Shown here: piece after piece, positions 1 through 11,200 of the stretch
How positions within the stretch are numbered: position 1 is the first letter of the stretch
Layout of the letters: each line of letters starts with the position of its first letter
NCBI GenBank assembly: GCA_009760855.2
Contig: WPIO01000021.1
Coordinates: 2,432,501-2,492,500, forward strand
Reading direction: 5' to 3'
DNA length: 60,000 nucleotides
Source of the DNA: Cristatella mucedo
Lineage: Eukaryota > Bryozoa > Phylactolaemata > Cristatellidae
The notes under the pieces: generated by a model
What the model was told of the DNA's origin: nothing
Seen by the model: the letters and a program-made list of their open reading frames with translations, nothing else
Databases searched by the model: none
Program-made: the position numbers and the translations under genes

Positions 1-293
1 TCTCCCGACTGATTTCGATCTCCCGACTTAAAAACAGTTACAGATAGGCCACAATGCACCTGTTGCTCGCGGCACTCGCTGGTCCGTGTGAATTATTCTT
101 TGAAAACTCATGTGTGATGACGCTGTGCATATTATCAAGAAGCAATTGACATGCTTCCACTACAAAATATGTATAGTGACTGGAAAGAAACCTAGTTTTT
201 AGAGGCTGCTATACAAATGCATTTCATTGCTATTAATATTCTGCCAGTTGCCTAAAGTCACTATCTTCACCAGCCATAGCCGATGTGGTTTTT
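1..293. other. Unassigned upstream sequence
   Basis: AT-rich and without coding potential or a recognised repeat. Confidence 0.5.
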
Positions 294-420
294 CATAACA
301 ATAATAATGATAATAATACGATTGTATAGCTACATAGAGAACTCAATCTCTTTCTTGGCACTTTACATAGGCTGCAAACTCATTACCCGTGAGTAGGAAT
401 GGTTAGCCAAGAGATTCTGA
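294..420 (-). mobile_element. 3' tail of a family-1 L2/CR1-like LINE
   Basis: Minus-strand reading gives a run resembling TGTAAAGTGCC, AGAAAGAGATTGAGTTCTC and then an AT-rich trinucleotide tail. This is the same 3' end as the full copies at 24-25 kb and 32.8 kb. Strongly 5'-truncated. Confidence 0.75.
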
Positions 421-541
421 CTGTAAAAGCATGTGAGCGAAGGCTCGTCAAGTCGTCGCCACTGACGACGGCTTCACACAAACGGGTGTGAACGAGTTTT
501 CTTCGCTCAAATCGGAGTTACTGTAGGGGCTCGGGATCGCG

Positions 542-599
542 ATGGCAGTGCGACGAAGGACGGAGCCCACCCCACAAGGAGCCGAACAGCGCTCGGTCG

Positions 600-637
<38 letters not shown>

Positions 638-655
638 GGCGGCGTTGAGACATAA
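542..655 (+). CDS. Possible upstream ORF encoding a poly-glycine peptide
   Basis: ATG at 542, stop TAA at 653-655, 37 codons: a basic N-terminal segment (MAVRRRTEP), then 15 consecutive glycines encoded by the GGC run at 599-643 (one GGT interruption at 623-625), then VET. It lies in the candidate leader exon of beta-TrCP. Whether it is translated is unknown; it may be only a repeat-generated frame. Confidence 0.25.
599..643 (+). repeat. (GGC)15 trinucleotide repeat
   Basis: Fifteen GGN units, fourteen GGC and one GGT (623-625), within the CpG-rich candidate 5' region. Read on the other strand it gives poly-proline. Confidence 0.95.
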
Positions 656-1039
656 CTCACAGCACACAGAGAGGGAGCATTGCCGACAAGCGCCGAGAGG
701 CGGCGTAGTAGTGAAGGGCGTAGCGGTTGGTCGGGGTTGGTTCGTCGCCGAGTTTCGTGATCGAGTCGTTGGTGGTCGGTTACCGAGTTGCGTATTAGCG
801 TCGAGTTGTTTTCGGTCGAGTAAGGTTGCATGATCGAATCAATTGTCAGTGTTACCAATTGTGGGGCTCAGGCGAGCGATGGCAGCGAGACGAAGAGCGA
901 AGCCCCCACTAGCGAGCTGTGGCACTGAAGACGTCGGATGTATTGTATCGTACGCAGGCAACGCAAGCGAGCGAGCGTAGGTATGGATGTAGCGGTAATA
1001 GCTGTGGCGTAAACAGTTCCGGAGCGCCAGTAGATAAGA

Positions 1040-1100
1040 GAGTAAGAGAAAAGGGAGTGAGAGAGAGAGAGAGGAGAGAGGAGAGAGAGAGAGAGAGAGA
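1040..1100. repeat. (GA)n microsatellite
   Basis: Imperfect GAGA run with GGA interruptions in the CpG-rich 5' region. Confidence 0.9.
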
Positions 1101-2904
1101 TGACAGCGTTCACTTGGGCCGACGGGCAGACAGAAAATCGGTTGCTGCAGGACTAGCGGGTCACGCGACCACAGCTGACCCGTTGCAATTAAATCCAGCT
1201 TAGTCAGCCGATACTGCCCAGCAACAGTGCCTAATGAGGTGGTGCTCAGCGAGCCCGTTGGCCGGGCGGAGTGGTGAGAGTCCAGCTGGGGTGGAACAAC
1301 TTTTGCGGGCGAGGCCGCGCCCACGTTATTACCACAGCCTCCGGAAGCCTAGCCGGTCGCCACAGCAGGGAGTACCTTTACGAGCCGTGCCGTGCTTTTT
1401 CATGCTCTCAGACACTTTATAAGTCAGTTTCCTTGGATTTCTTGTTTGACATGAACGAAAGAAAGGGCGGGCACCGTGGCTCCAGCAGGCTCGGCTACTC
1501 ACGGACGGCGAGCGCGTAAACAAACTACGCAAGCAGGGTCTCGTGGTACAGCGGCGTCGATACGGAAACGGCAGCTGTTACTTGACAAGCGCGACTCGCG
1601 CTGCTGCTCGCGGCTGAGGTTTTGCATAGGCTTAATCTAAATCCTGGATGGGCCGCTGGGGCTGGCAGCGCTCCCTTAGCAACAAATGACTAACGGTGCA
1701 GGGGGCACGACCGAAGAGACCGGAAAAGCAACTCAATACCACCCAATGGCATCATCTTCAGGGTTTCTAATAACTCGTTTCGCCTCTGTATTGAGGCAGC
1801 TACAATATGCATAATTTTTATGCTTATTTAAAATTTCATGGGGCTCTTTCGCATCGTCTAGATTTTTTTTCCAGAAGCCCCCATCGGACCTGTACATGAC
1901 GTCACGGTTGCACTGAGCCATCATTCGGCCTTCCCCAAGTGGTAGCTGAAGTCTGTCGAGTTGGGCCACTTTGTGTTGACCGCCAATTCGTCATGATAGA
2001 AGACCTCCTAAGCGTAGACGATGCACATATGAGGTCTCTGTCTGCATCGGACGATGAGTCTGAACGGAGACGGGTAATTATGCTGACGATTTAGGCAATG
2101 GCCCTGGCTGTTTGATTGGGGGAATGTGTGAAGCTGTGTCACTAGTCTCGCTTTTTCAGCCGAACTAACGGCCGACCAGTGACTAAAACACTGCGCGGCC
2201 CGAGAATCATCGGGCTGTTTTTCTTGTACGTGCTTGCTATAAAGATTCAGCTGCCTCTACACAGGCCGTGCGGTCTCCAAAGGAGGATCGCAGGCCTACT
2301 GAAATGAAGAAGAGCACTCTGGTTTCCCCTGTGATTCGGTAGCTAACCAACCGAAGGAATTGCCGCGTTCGTTTCGCACATGTCTTATTTAATTTGTGTA
2401 GTCGGGGTGCCTTTTTTGCTATCGTGAGCGGTAGCCGCTTCGGTTTCTGGCCGCCAGTCGCTGCTGGACTCAAAAGGATCTGAGCTTACCAGTCAAGACG
2501 CAAGTCTTTCGCGCTTGATACTTTGTACCAGCCCAATGGCGTAGGCGATAATTAGCGCCCATGACTGTTTCACAACAGCCTTCCGCCGCAACTTTTTCTC
2601 ACCGGACGCTCGCGAGTACATATTGATCCGGCCTGCTGGCCTTTGCGTGCTCCTTGACTCGGTCGGTTCAGCCCTGAGAGTTATCTCCAGCCGACCAACG
2701 TTATGCTGCAGTAACGCCGTTCTCTACGTGTCCTGCTTTCTGGTTCTGTGCTGTCATAGCGGCCAGGAGGCAATGGACGTGTGCCTCAGCACTATTTCTC
2801 TTTCTTGGAATGCCAGGCCGTAGCTGCCCTAAGAATCGATCGAGAATCAGCTAGAAGCAGAATTCAGAAGGCACCGCTTGACTTCAGACTCTCATTCACC
2901 TATT

Positions 2905-2985
2905 CTCTTTCTCTCTCTCACACACTCTATTTCTCACTCACTCTCTCTCTCAACCCCTTCTCTCTCTCTCTCTCTCTCTCTCTAT
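2905..2985. repeat. (CT)n microsatellite, imperfect
   Basis: TCTC-rich tract interrupted by CA and CCC segments, ending in an uninterrupted run at 2960-2983. Confidence 0.9.
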
Positions 2986-3269
2986 CGCTGTACTATAAAG
3001 AATGTATGCAGTTTTTTGCAACTACTGTCTGAAGAACAAAGTGGAAAGGAAAGTATGTTTTGTTAGCAGCTAGTGATTGAAGAAACAGCTTAGAAAAGCT
3101 TCAGGAGGCAATGAATTTCCGGCCAGGGTGTTGCTGTGGCGCTCGACAAGGAACTTGTTCCGTATCACTGACATCACACACTGACACACATGTGACATTC
3201 GCGGAGCTTTATCCAGATGCCAGGCAGTATAGAGTTGCTGTGGAGGCTCTTTCTTGAATACTTATGCAC

Positions 3270-3475
3270 GGATGGCATGATTTGCCTGAAAGGTAGTACA
3301 ATGTAATACATCCCTGTCCGTAACTTCTCGAAGTCACATTTTCTTAGTGGGTGTGCCGGTGGAGAGTTTCGTGTATAATTCTTTGGGGCGACCTTAAAAG
3401 CCCAAGCTGCTTTTGGTGTGCATCCAGTCTTCTTGCACTCCACCGTTAGTCACCACTGTCGATCTCTCTCCCGAG
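3270..3475 (-). mobile_element. Family-2 LINE 3' fragment
   Basis: Shares blocks with 25495-25620: spaced matches of atacatccctgtccgtaac, ggagagtttcgtgtata and ttttggtgtgcat occur in the same order. These correspond to the reverse complement of the 3' end of the LINE at 19.5-20.25 kb. Confidence 0.6.
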
Positions 3476-4114
3476 TAACTACTCGCATTCCTATGCACAT
3501 TTCTTGGGCAACTATCACAGTTGGAGGCTTGCCGGGTCCGATTTGTGGGCCCATATGCCATTTTGCGGCAGGACCGTTTTTAGATGACTTAGGTCATGTC
3601 CAATATGGATGAAGCAAGGCAGAAAAGAACCCAAATGTTTTGTATGCTAGTGTAGACTATAAGCGATATAAACGTATGCTTAACGACACTGTTTGCTCAG
3701 ACTTTTCACGTCAAACTGCCTTGCCTAAAACTGCCAAATTTTTACAGCAGATTAAGCTTGATTGCAGCATTTTTAGACCTTTATCACTTGCTGCGAAACC
3801 AGACTCGGAATATGTGGCTGTACTGGTCGGGACTCAGGTTTAAGACAGATGTACATCTACGACTAGTATGCATGTCTGGTGTACTTGCTGTTTCATCGCT
3901 AGCGTTGTTAGTTGCTCGTCATTACAGCACATTACCGTTGCTCCTAAAACATTACAACCCAGTAATTTGCAACAAGCATCCACCAACCAAGCCTAGCTAG
4001 CCGGAAAGGCGATGCTCAGGTGATCGACTCCTCTCCTTACAAAACCTCAAGCTGGCTTTGTAGCCTTTTGTAAGAAATACCATCCCGGCCTGATGATCAG
4101 ATTATGAATATCCC

Positions 4115-4200
4115 CACAATAATGATAATAGTAAGTCTTTTGCATAGCATCCTAATAAAACTAAATCTTTTTCTAGGCACCGTACATATGTTGGATAGGA
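4115..4200 (-). mobile_element. Diverged 3' tail of a family-1 LINE
   Basis: On the minus strand GGTGCCTAGAAAAAGATTTAG is followed by a TAGGATGCTAT block and an AT-rich tail, a decayed version of the family-1 hairpin tail. Confidence 0.6.
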
Positions 4201-4628
4201 AACTTGTCAATTGGTTATTGTAATAGCATGCACAGTCTAGCATCTTGATGCTGACGCTTTGAACGACACCTTATGACCAGCCATGCTTACCTCTCTTAAC
4301 TTTCGGAAAATTTAGGTATGCATTTGGGTGGGCGGACATACTCACCGATCTGTTCGAATTGCAAGCCACACACGTTTGTGCCTGTTTGCATACACGTGCT
4401 TGCACACTTCTTCGTGTCACCTCTCTCCCAAATTATTTGTTTAGAGGCATAATCCTGTTGTTGCTTGTTGTCTGATATTTATTGATATAGCTGCTAGCTA
4501 GATCTTTCTTTCTTACCAACCTATTTCACTCCTCTCCTTTTCTCTCCCCATCTCTTGTCTGCCATGTCTCTCTCTCTTTTTCTCTGTCTGTCTGTCTGTC
4601 TCACACATCACCCTCTCTTCCTCTTGCA

Positions 4629-4860
4629 GAATGGTCTGAAGTGAAGCTTTTTGCTGACACGGGCAGGGGTTCTACTCCTTATGCAGTTGTTGCCGTGATG
4701 GACTCTGCAGCACATACCATCCCAGCCAAACACGTGCTCCTACGGAAGAACCCAAGCACCTGACAGTAGTGTTCATGCTGTTGGACCATTACACTAGCAA
4801 TGACATTCTTATTGTGAAATGCTGCCAAGAAAAGGCTACTGAGAGTGGAAGTCATGTCAA
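4629..4860 (+). other. Weak coding-like segment, unidentified
   Basis: After a good acceptor (ctcttgcag ending at 4629) the sequence reads WSEVKLFADTGRGSTPYAV and on to KHVLLRKNP, then stops. A one-base shift continues HLTVVFMLLDHYTSNDIL. This could be a decayed transposon or pseudogene fragment. I recognise no family and it may be chance. Confidence 0.15.
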
Positions 4861-7434
4861 ATGAGAGCTGCTAACCTGAGAGCAGTTGTTGAGTACAAGC
4901 CATCCAATCTCTTGACTTGACCGTAGCCCTTTGCTTCATGTGGCCAATCTGCAAAGGGCATAGTATATGAACTGGCGAAGCTTTCGGCTGTGTTCATGCA
5001 CTACTCATTCTCCCAGACTGTGTTGACTATAGCACCAAAGTCAAGGGTGTCAAGCCTGAGTCTGATCTATACAATAAGAAGAGCCTACAGCAAGGCCTGC
5101 ATATCTCGAACAAAGTACTTATGGCTGTCACCTCCATTTTCTTCAATGAAGGATGGAAGTGGCTCTTTTGTGTTTAGCTATGCTGTTGACTTTCCTTCCA
5201 ATTTGACACACCGGTACCTACTCGAAGTCGATTTCCCTCTGCTTTGGGCTACTAGGTGACCAGATCTTGGTGGTGGAGCCAGATTTGCTGACTGCCAAGA
5301 TATAGAAGCTGCTTTTACTTAATGCCTTCGAATAGCAGCTGACCAATCAAAATCCGGAGCATGTCACTTGTGCCCCTATGAAAACAGCAGTGGCTGACAA
5401 TTGCGCATTTAGGTTATCAAGGCATGCAGAGCAAGTCCCAGTAAGTAGAATGCATATTTATATATTGTAGCCACCGCTTCACACACTCCTAAAAATAATA
5501 TACCGGCCATGTGTATATGGAGTTCACTCACCATTAACAGGGTACAGTGCTTACAATATATAAGTAGTAACCTTTTTGGTAAATCTTGCTCATATCCTTA
5601 CCTACATTCACTTCTTCCTGTTCTATATGTGTGTGTGTGCTCGCGCGCTTGTGCCTGCAGGCATGTGTGTATGTGAGAGTGTGTATGTGCGAGTGCTTCC
5701 ATGCATTTGAATGGCACTGTGAGAGAACTTATTCTCTATCCAGGCACTGGATATGAGCTGCCGACTCGAGCATACAACCTTGGTTTCTTCTCATAGTCGG
5801 CTGCAATGATGACTGCAGCCATGAACTCATTTCTTGGTGGTGTTTGCCTGATGGCTTCCATTAAAATTCTCTGGTCTTATCCGACCTTCAATATTTGAGC
5901 AGCGTTTTGTGGGCTGGGCTAAGTCAGTCATCAATTTTTCTTGCATCAGCAGGGGACTGCCATTAATAGAAGGAAACATGGCGTTGGTAAGAAGCAGTGT
6001 CGATAGTGTAAACACAGCTTTTGGATTTGAAGCTGGATCTCCAGTTTGAGACCAGAAACTTGCAGCCTTCCCCTTATGGAAGTACGATCTAAGCCTATTT
6101 TTCCTTTATCGCCGAGTATGACTGAAGATAGAACTAGGCGACCGATCACTGCTGCAGCCATCTACACTATAAAGGCCAGCAGGCCAAACTAGGCCTGACC
6201 AGTTTAGTGTTGTCAACCTTATCGCTTTAGTTACTGTCTAGCGTTCTTCTTACTACTTTGTCGTTGCCTTATTGTGGAACTGATCGGTACCCAGGCACAC
6301 TCCAATTCAGTAAGAGTTTATTCGGATAGCCATGTGTTGTTGCAACCCCATCATCATCCTCTATATCCTAAATCAAGCAATCTTCTTAATGGTTCCTTTC
6401 TGAATGGAACTGCATCCATCATTTCGGTAAGGTGAGGTAGGTGATTGCATAAACGTTCCAAGTCGAGTACAGCTGTCTTGTTGTCTAGCAAGCTTTATTA
6501 GGAATGTGATCCAAGACCCAAGCTGTTAGTCGATGATGCCCGAAAGGATTTTCTGTTAAGCCAACTGTGAATCACGGTCGTGGGCAAGTGTTGTTATTGC
6601 CATAGTGTGGACGTTGTACGCTAGCTTCATCACTTTGTCCTAAGCCTATTTTGCTATCTGCTTCATGAAACATACCTTCCTAGCCTATATTGGGCGTTAT
6701 ATACGGCCACTCCCTTTGGAGATGCAAACACTGGTGGTTAGATACAAATGTTGTGTCTTCCGACTCGTTAATGATTGCACACTATATCTCAACTATTCTG
6801 GGGAGGGGAGTGGAAAGGCCATTTCTTATTCCCAACTGTTCATGTGCTTAGCTATCGTTAGCTCTGGATTAGCCTGGTTCTGCAAGGCAGGCTGTGTGGA
6901 TAGTCTTGTAGCTCCAGTAGTTGCCTGCCACTTATGAGCATTGAGGCTGCCATCCAAGTCACCATCTAGCTCCAAGTTTGACTCACTTGGAGCTCAAACT
7001 CAAGCCCAAGTTAGGTTTCTTATTTAGTCTTGAGTAACTGGTTTACATATCACATCGAAAGACAGTCGGAGGACTGACATATATGTCTGATAGGTAGTTG
7101 ACCTGAATACCTTGTCTGACAGCCATATGTATGGTAGGCAAAGGCGGGTGAGTAGCCTTAATTCACATAATCTACGATCACGTTAGCTTGTATACTGTGT
7201 AGCAATTCTTCTGCCTGCCTCACGCCTGTCTGCTTTTTTTTTCTTGACAGCTGTTTGCTGGTTCTGTACCCTGGCTGGCTACCTCTGTGCACTGCTTCCA
7301 AGCTGCCTCTGACGGCATGCGCCTGGTCTGTTCCCCCATGCCAGGTCCAGTGTTCAGCGCTGGCATACTGGATGCTGTCCTGGCGAGAGCCATACGGGCG
7401 CTGAGCTCCGCCTTGGAGGAGAGGTTGCTGCTCG

Positions 7435-7822
7435 ATGGAGCCAGCGCATGTTTTTCACTTGCTCTCTTTCTCTCTCACCTCCGGTGTTTGCCAGCTTGCC
7501 GAGAGCGTGGAGCTGACCGCCGGTCACCTTCGCGAGGCTCACATTGCCGGCAGCGGCAGCAGCAGTGGTGGCTACACCACGCAGCGGTCGACTTCGTTGA
7601 CTGAGAGGAGGAGCAGCAGCAGCCGTGTGGTGTCGACAGTGTCGTTGGAGGAGTGCGCGCACGAGAGGGAGCAGTGTCTCGTCGCATTCGAGCGCTGGGG
7701 CGACAGCGAGCAAGTGGACTTCGTCAAGCAGCTGCTCGGTCGCATGTGCCACTATCAGCACGGCCTGGTGAACAGCTTCCTCAAGCCAATGCTTCAGCGC
7801 GACTTCATCTCGGCTTTGCCCG
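7435..7822 (+). CDS. Beta-TrCP coding exon 2 (N-terminal and D region)
   Basis: Ends at donor GTGAGA (7823) in phase 1 after LP. It encodes a low-complexity serine-rich stretch (GSSSGGY to RRSSSSR), then the conserved D region with [23 protein letters not shown] and [14 protein letters not shown], which mediates dimerisation in beta-TrCP. The 5' edge is either the acceptor at 7493-7494, after a pyrimidine-rich tract and beginning LAESVELT, or an ATG at 7435 within a longer exon from the very strong acceptor at 7249-7250. An upstream ATG at 7317 in another frame argues against simple initiation at 7435. Confidence 0.85.
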
Positions 7823-8206
7823 GTGAGAGCCAGTGCTCCTGCTCCTGCTGCTGCTCCTGCTGCTGCAGCCACTGGCTGCCTGCCTGCCTGCCGGTAGCAA
7901 GAGCCGGAGGAGGAGGAGGAGGTGGTGGCTACAAAGACCAGGGAAATGAAAGAATGACTAAGGCAGGATTGGGTTTTGGTTAGGCAGCATTCGAGGTCGC
8001 CGTCCAGATCCTGGCTGGAGCAGGGGGCGGTGGGGAGCAGAGAGTCGGCCGTGGGTTTTCAATGGAGCTGGCCTTAGCGCAGCCACTGGCGCGGCCACCA
8101 GTGGCCGTTCGTCTGAGTGCATGCCTCGTCCCCGCGCGTCTCACCCTTGGCTTGCTAGGCATCGCTCCTGCTGCCTCTGGGTTCAAGGAGCAAGCAGGCA
8201 CCTTTG

Positions 8207-8273
<67 letters not shown>

Positions 8274-11200
8274 CTCTCCCCCCTCTCTCTCTCCCCCCTC
8301 TCTCTCTCCTTCTCTGTCTCTATCTCTCATTTGTTCTTCACCACTGCCGAGCGCTGCTGCCTGCCTGGCTCTAGCACGGCCGGCAGCGCTTCACTCGAGG
8401 TGTTTGCACGTGGCAGTTATTGTAGTTCACCTCTTGGCTGTGTCTTGTGCTTGGCTGATTGGGTCTTATCGATTTGGTCATGTGCAGCTCATTAGCATGA
8501 AGCATGAGATGCAATCCTTTCCCCTGCTCATTCAGCCAGCCCACTGTCGGGCGCCGGGCTTCCTTTGGTTGCTTGGGCAGTCTGTGCCGCAGCTTGGCTG
8601 TTTGGTTTGTCAGCTACAGTGGCACATGAGGGAGTTCCCACTTGCCTAAGGCAAGCACCAAACTCGCACGGCTGGCCCACCTGTACCTGGTGCTGCTGCT
8701 GCCCGCAGACCGTCTGGCCGTGCGTTTCTTGGCACCTTTCTGCAAGGGTCGTTTCAGCTTCCACTCTTATCGTGATCGTGCACTGACTTCCCTGCTGCCC
8801 ACACCTGCTATGTCGACGTTTCCGTGTTGTTGCAGAAAAAGGCCTCGACCACGTGGCCGAGCGCATACTGTCTCAGCTAGATGCGCGCTCCCTGTGCCGA
8901 GCAGAGCGTGTGTGCCGCGAGTGGCAGCGTGTCATTGCCGACGGCCTGCTATGGAAGAAGCTGATTGAGCGCACGGTGCGCATCAACGACCTGTGGCGCG
9001 GCCTGGCTGAGCGGCGGGGCTGGTAAGACGATGGTCGTGCCGCTGGCCTTCCGGGCTGCTGGTCGGTGCAAAGCAGCAGCAGCCGCTGTGCTCTCGCTGC
9101 TTGCAATAGCCTCTCCTTGCACCGGCTATTTTGTGAAAGAATGCTCAACAACTTTGCCGGCCAGAAATGGCGACACCTCCGTTTTGGTTCGGCGCATGTT
9201 CAAACCTCGAGGAAGTCACCCATTTGTGTATTTCATTCCAGTTTTGTTATTTGTCTGTGGTGGTCAGCACTTGGGAACTCTTTATCTCTACACAGCTGAT
9301 AATTTAGCCAATTATTTCAGTCTTTCTATAGGTTTGCTCGTGCATGTGGTATGGGAGCCTGGTGCACAGAAGCCAATGTTATTAAGGCTGTGTCTGGTTT
9401 AGCCGTTCAGTGGTGGCAGTACGATAAGAAAGTTGTTCTAGTTCCATCTAAGCCATTCTCTAACAAGCAAGATCACCCACAAAGTGGTGGGGGTGCTGTG
9501 GCCAATAAAAGAGACTTCAAAAATAGTTCTACATACAAGTGTAATCCTGTCAATGCAGATTGACTTGTGCAGCTGTAAGCATTCATTCTGAAATGAGCTT
9601 AACTTACCTCAGCTGTATGTAGACTGCTGTTTCTGCCTGCCCCAGTGCAACCAGTGTCTCATCTATGGATCTGGATCTCATATATGCTGTCATCTTTGCT
9701 CCCACCTCTCACTTAGTAAAGTGCACCGACCGTGACATTCTCAGACCTTGATTGAGACATGCATATGCTTACTGAAACTGGGTTTTGTTTGCTTGTGCAT
9801 CGATGCTTGCCGGCTGGATCTAGAAACACGACGAACCTGCCGTTCAGCTATGCTGCCGGTCAAAATGCAGCCTGTGCTCTGCCAATGGCAGTTCTTCTCT
9901 GCATCATGTTGCTTTTTAAACGTGCTCGAGCTGTCTGCAGTGCAACCCATTACTTGTGGATTGTGCACCACCTACTCCCGAACGTATTTGGACCACGCAT
10001 TTTGCCACCGTGACTGTCCATTTTTCTCACTTAAGTAACACACAACTGCAGTGCTCAAAGTGTGCTCTGAACACGATAGGACAGGGAAACATGTTTTTAT
10101 GTAATGATTCCTTTCTTTTGGATGTAATGTGCTAGCTTGTTTTTGTGGCATTCTTTTCTTATTTCCAATGACACTCAGGGCTTGACTTGGCATGTGGGTC
10201 AACTGGGCGAAAGCATTAACCCTAGCATTTACGATTTCTTCTGCCAACTGGGCAATTTTGGCTTTCCATTCTACCAATATGCAGGCTGCTTGTTGTCAGA
10301 TAGTGGCTTAAGCAAACATCTGTCATTTACTGGACCGTGACCGAAGCCAAGGCATTTTAAAAACAACCTCAATGCCCGAATCACTGGGAATTTTAGTTGT
10401 ATGGTACACACTAGTAACTTTCGTAAATAGCTTCACTGTGTGTTCGGTGCTCAATTGTATTCCATATTTCGCTTGAAAACCCTCCACATCTGTCTTGGTT
10501 GCTGCATGTAGCTTCATCACAGTCCTTGGCTAGCCGACGGGTTTGTATAGTTGCACGAGGTCGTTGACTTGAAATAGTCCTAATTTACCAGTGATACGGT
10601 ACTGCTTACTGGTGAAATAAAGCAGGCCACTCTCATTCTGCTGATTCCTAAAGGTGTCGTCAATTTGTGTGCTGGTAATATTTCATAGGATTTACTAGAA
10701 CCACTTGAGGTGAATCAACTGACTAAATTAAAACATTTAGTATTATGCTTACTCACTTTAAGGAGCTGTGTGCCTGCCTGGCCTAAACGTATCTGTAGAG
10801 CTTCCACTCTTTCTCATCATTTTCACTTAGCTTTAGCTTAGCAACTTCACTTTTCAAACTTAAGCAAATTGCCACTGTTGTACTATCCCAGTCTGTAAGT
10901 ATGGCCTGGGTCCCACGATTAACTGATTCGCTGCCATACACCGTGATGTTGCTGCCATTTCCTCAATAAGCATCACACGACTGTGGTTTTTGTTTCACTT
11001 ATGCTGGACGGTGTTCCGGATTTTCCCCGAATTTCATGGGATTGCGCATGCACAATCTAGCACAGTGGCCTCCGATTGCCTGGCCCAGATGGCAGCACTT
11101 TATATTTGAACTGCTATGCAGCTGCCATTTCCTCAGAAAGCCTTGTGAAATTGAGATTTTGATTCACATTACATAAAGCTGTGTTTAGGTTTATGCTCAC

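Larger units (their letters stand above)
420..819 (+). other. Candidate non-coding first exon of beta-TrCP
   Basis: GC-rich, CpG-dense stretch ending in a strong donor (GA|GTAAGG, GT at 820-821). It has no ATG-initiated frame running through to the donor; the only notable ATG (542) opens a 37-codon uORF stopping at 655. If transcribed with the downstream gene it would be 5' UTR, spliced to an acceptor at 7250 or 7494. The 5' boundary is not visible and the link to beta-TrCP is inferred from order and strand only. Confidence 0.35.
450..1700 (+). promoter_or_regulatory. CpG-rich candidate promoter region
   Basis: This is the only long GC- and CpG-rich stretch upstream of the beta-TrCP exons, contrasting with the AT-rich flanks. 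No TATA box stands out, as is usual for CpG-type promoters of housekeeping ubiquitin-ligase genes. It contains the GGC repeat (599-643) and a GA run (1040-1100). Long apparent frames here, including a poly-proline one on the minus strand, are by-products of the repeats. Confidence 0.4.
820..7250 (+). other. Inferred first intron of beta-TrCP
   Basis: Non-coding if exon 1 ends at 819. It holds GA and CT runs, a family-2 LINE tail (3270-3475), a family-1 LINE tail (4115-4200), pyrimidine-rich tracts near 2885-2985 and 4500-4610, and a weak coding-like segment at 4629-4860. No intact gene is seen. It ends in a very strong acceptor (T-rich tract then cttgacag, AG at 7249-7250). Confidence 0.35.

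Noticed and set aside
448-858. Minus-strand 136-codon frame with poly-proline
   Set aside because: The proline run is the reverse of the GGC repeat, the frame starts at a non-ATG codon, and nothing else in it resembles a domain.
7354-7872. Minus-strand 172-codon frame
   Set aside because: It is the antisense shadow of beta-TrCP exon 2, with GC-rich codons giving alanine runs.
8062-8649. 195-codon plus-strand frame
   Set aside because: It is open only because a CT microsatellite encodes Leu-Ser repeats without stops, and it lies within a clear beta-TrCP intron.
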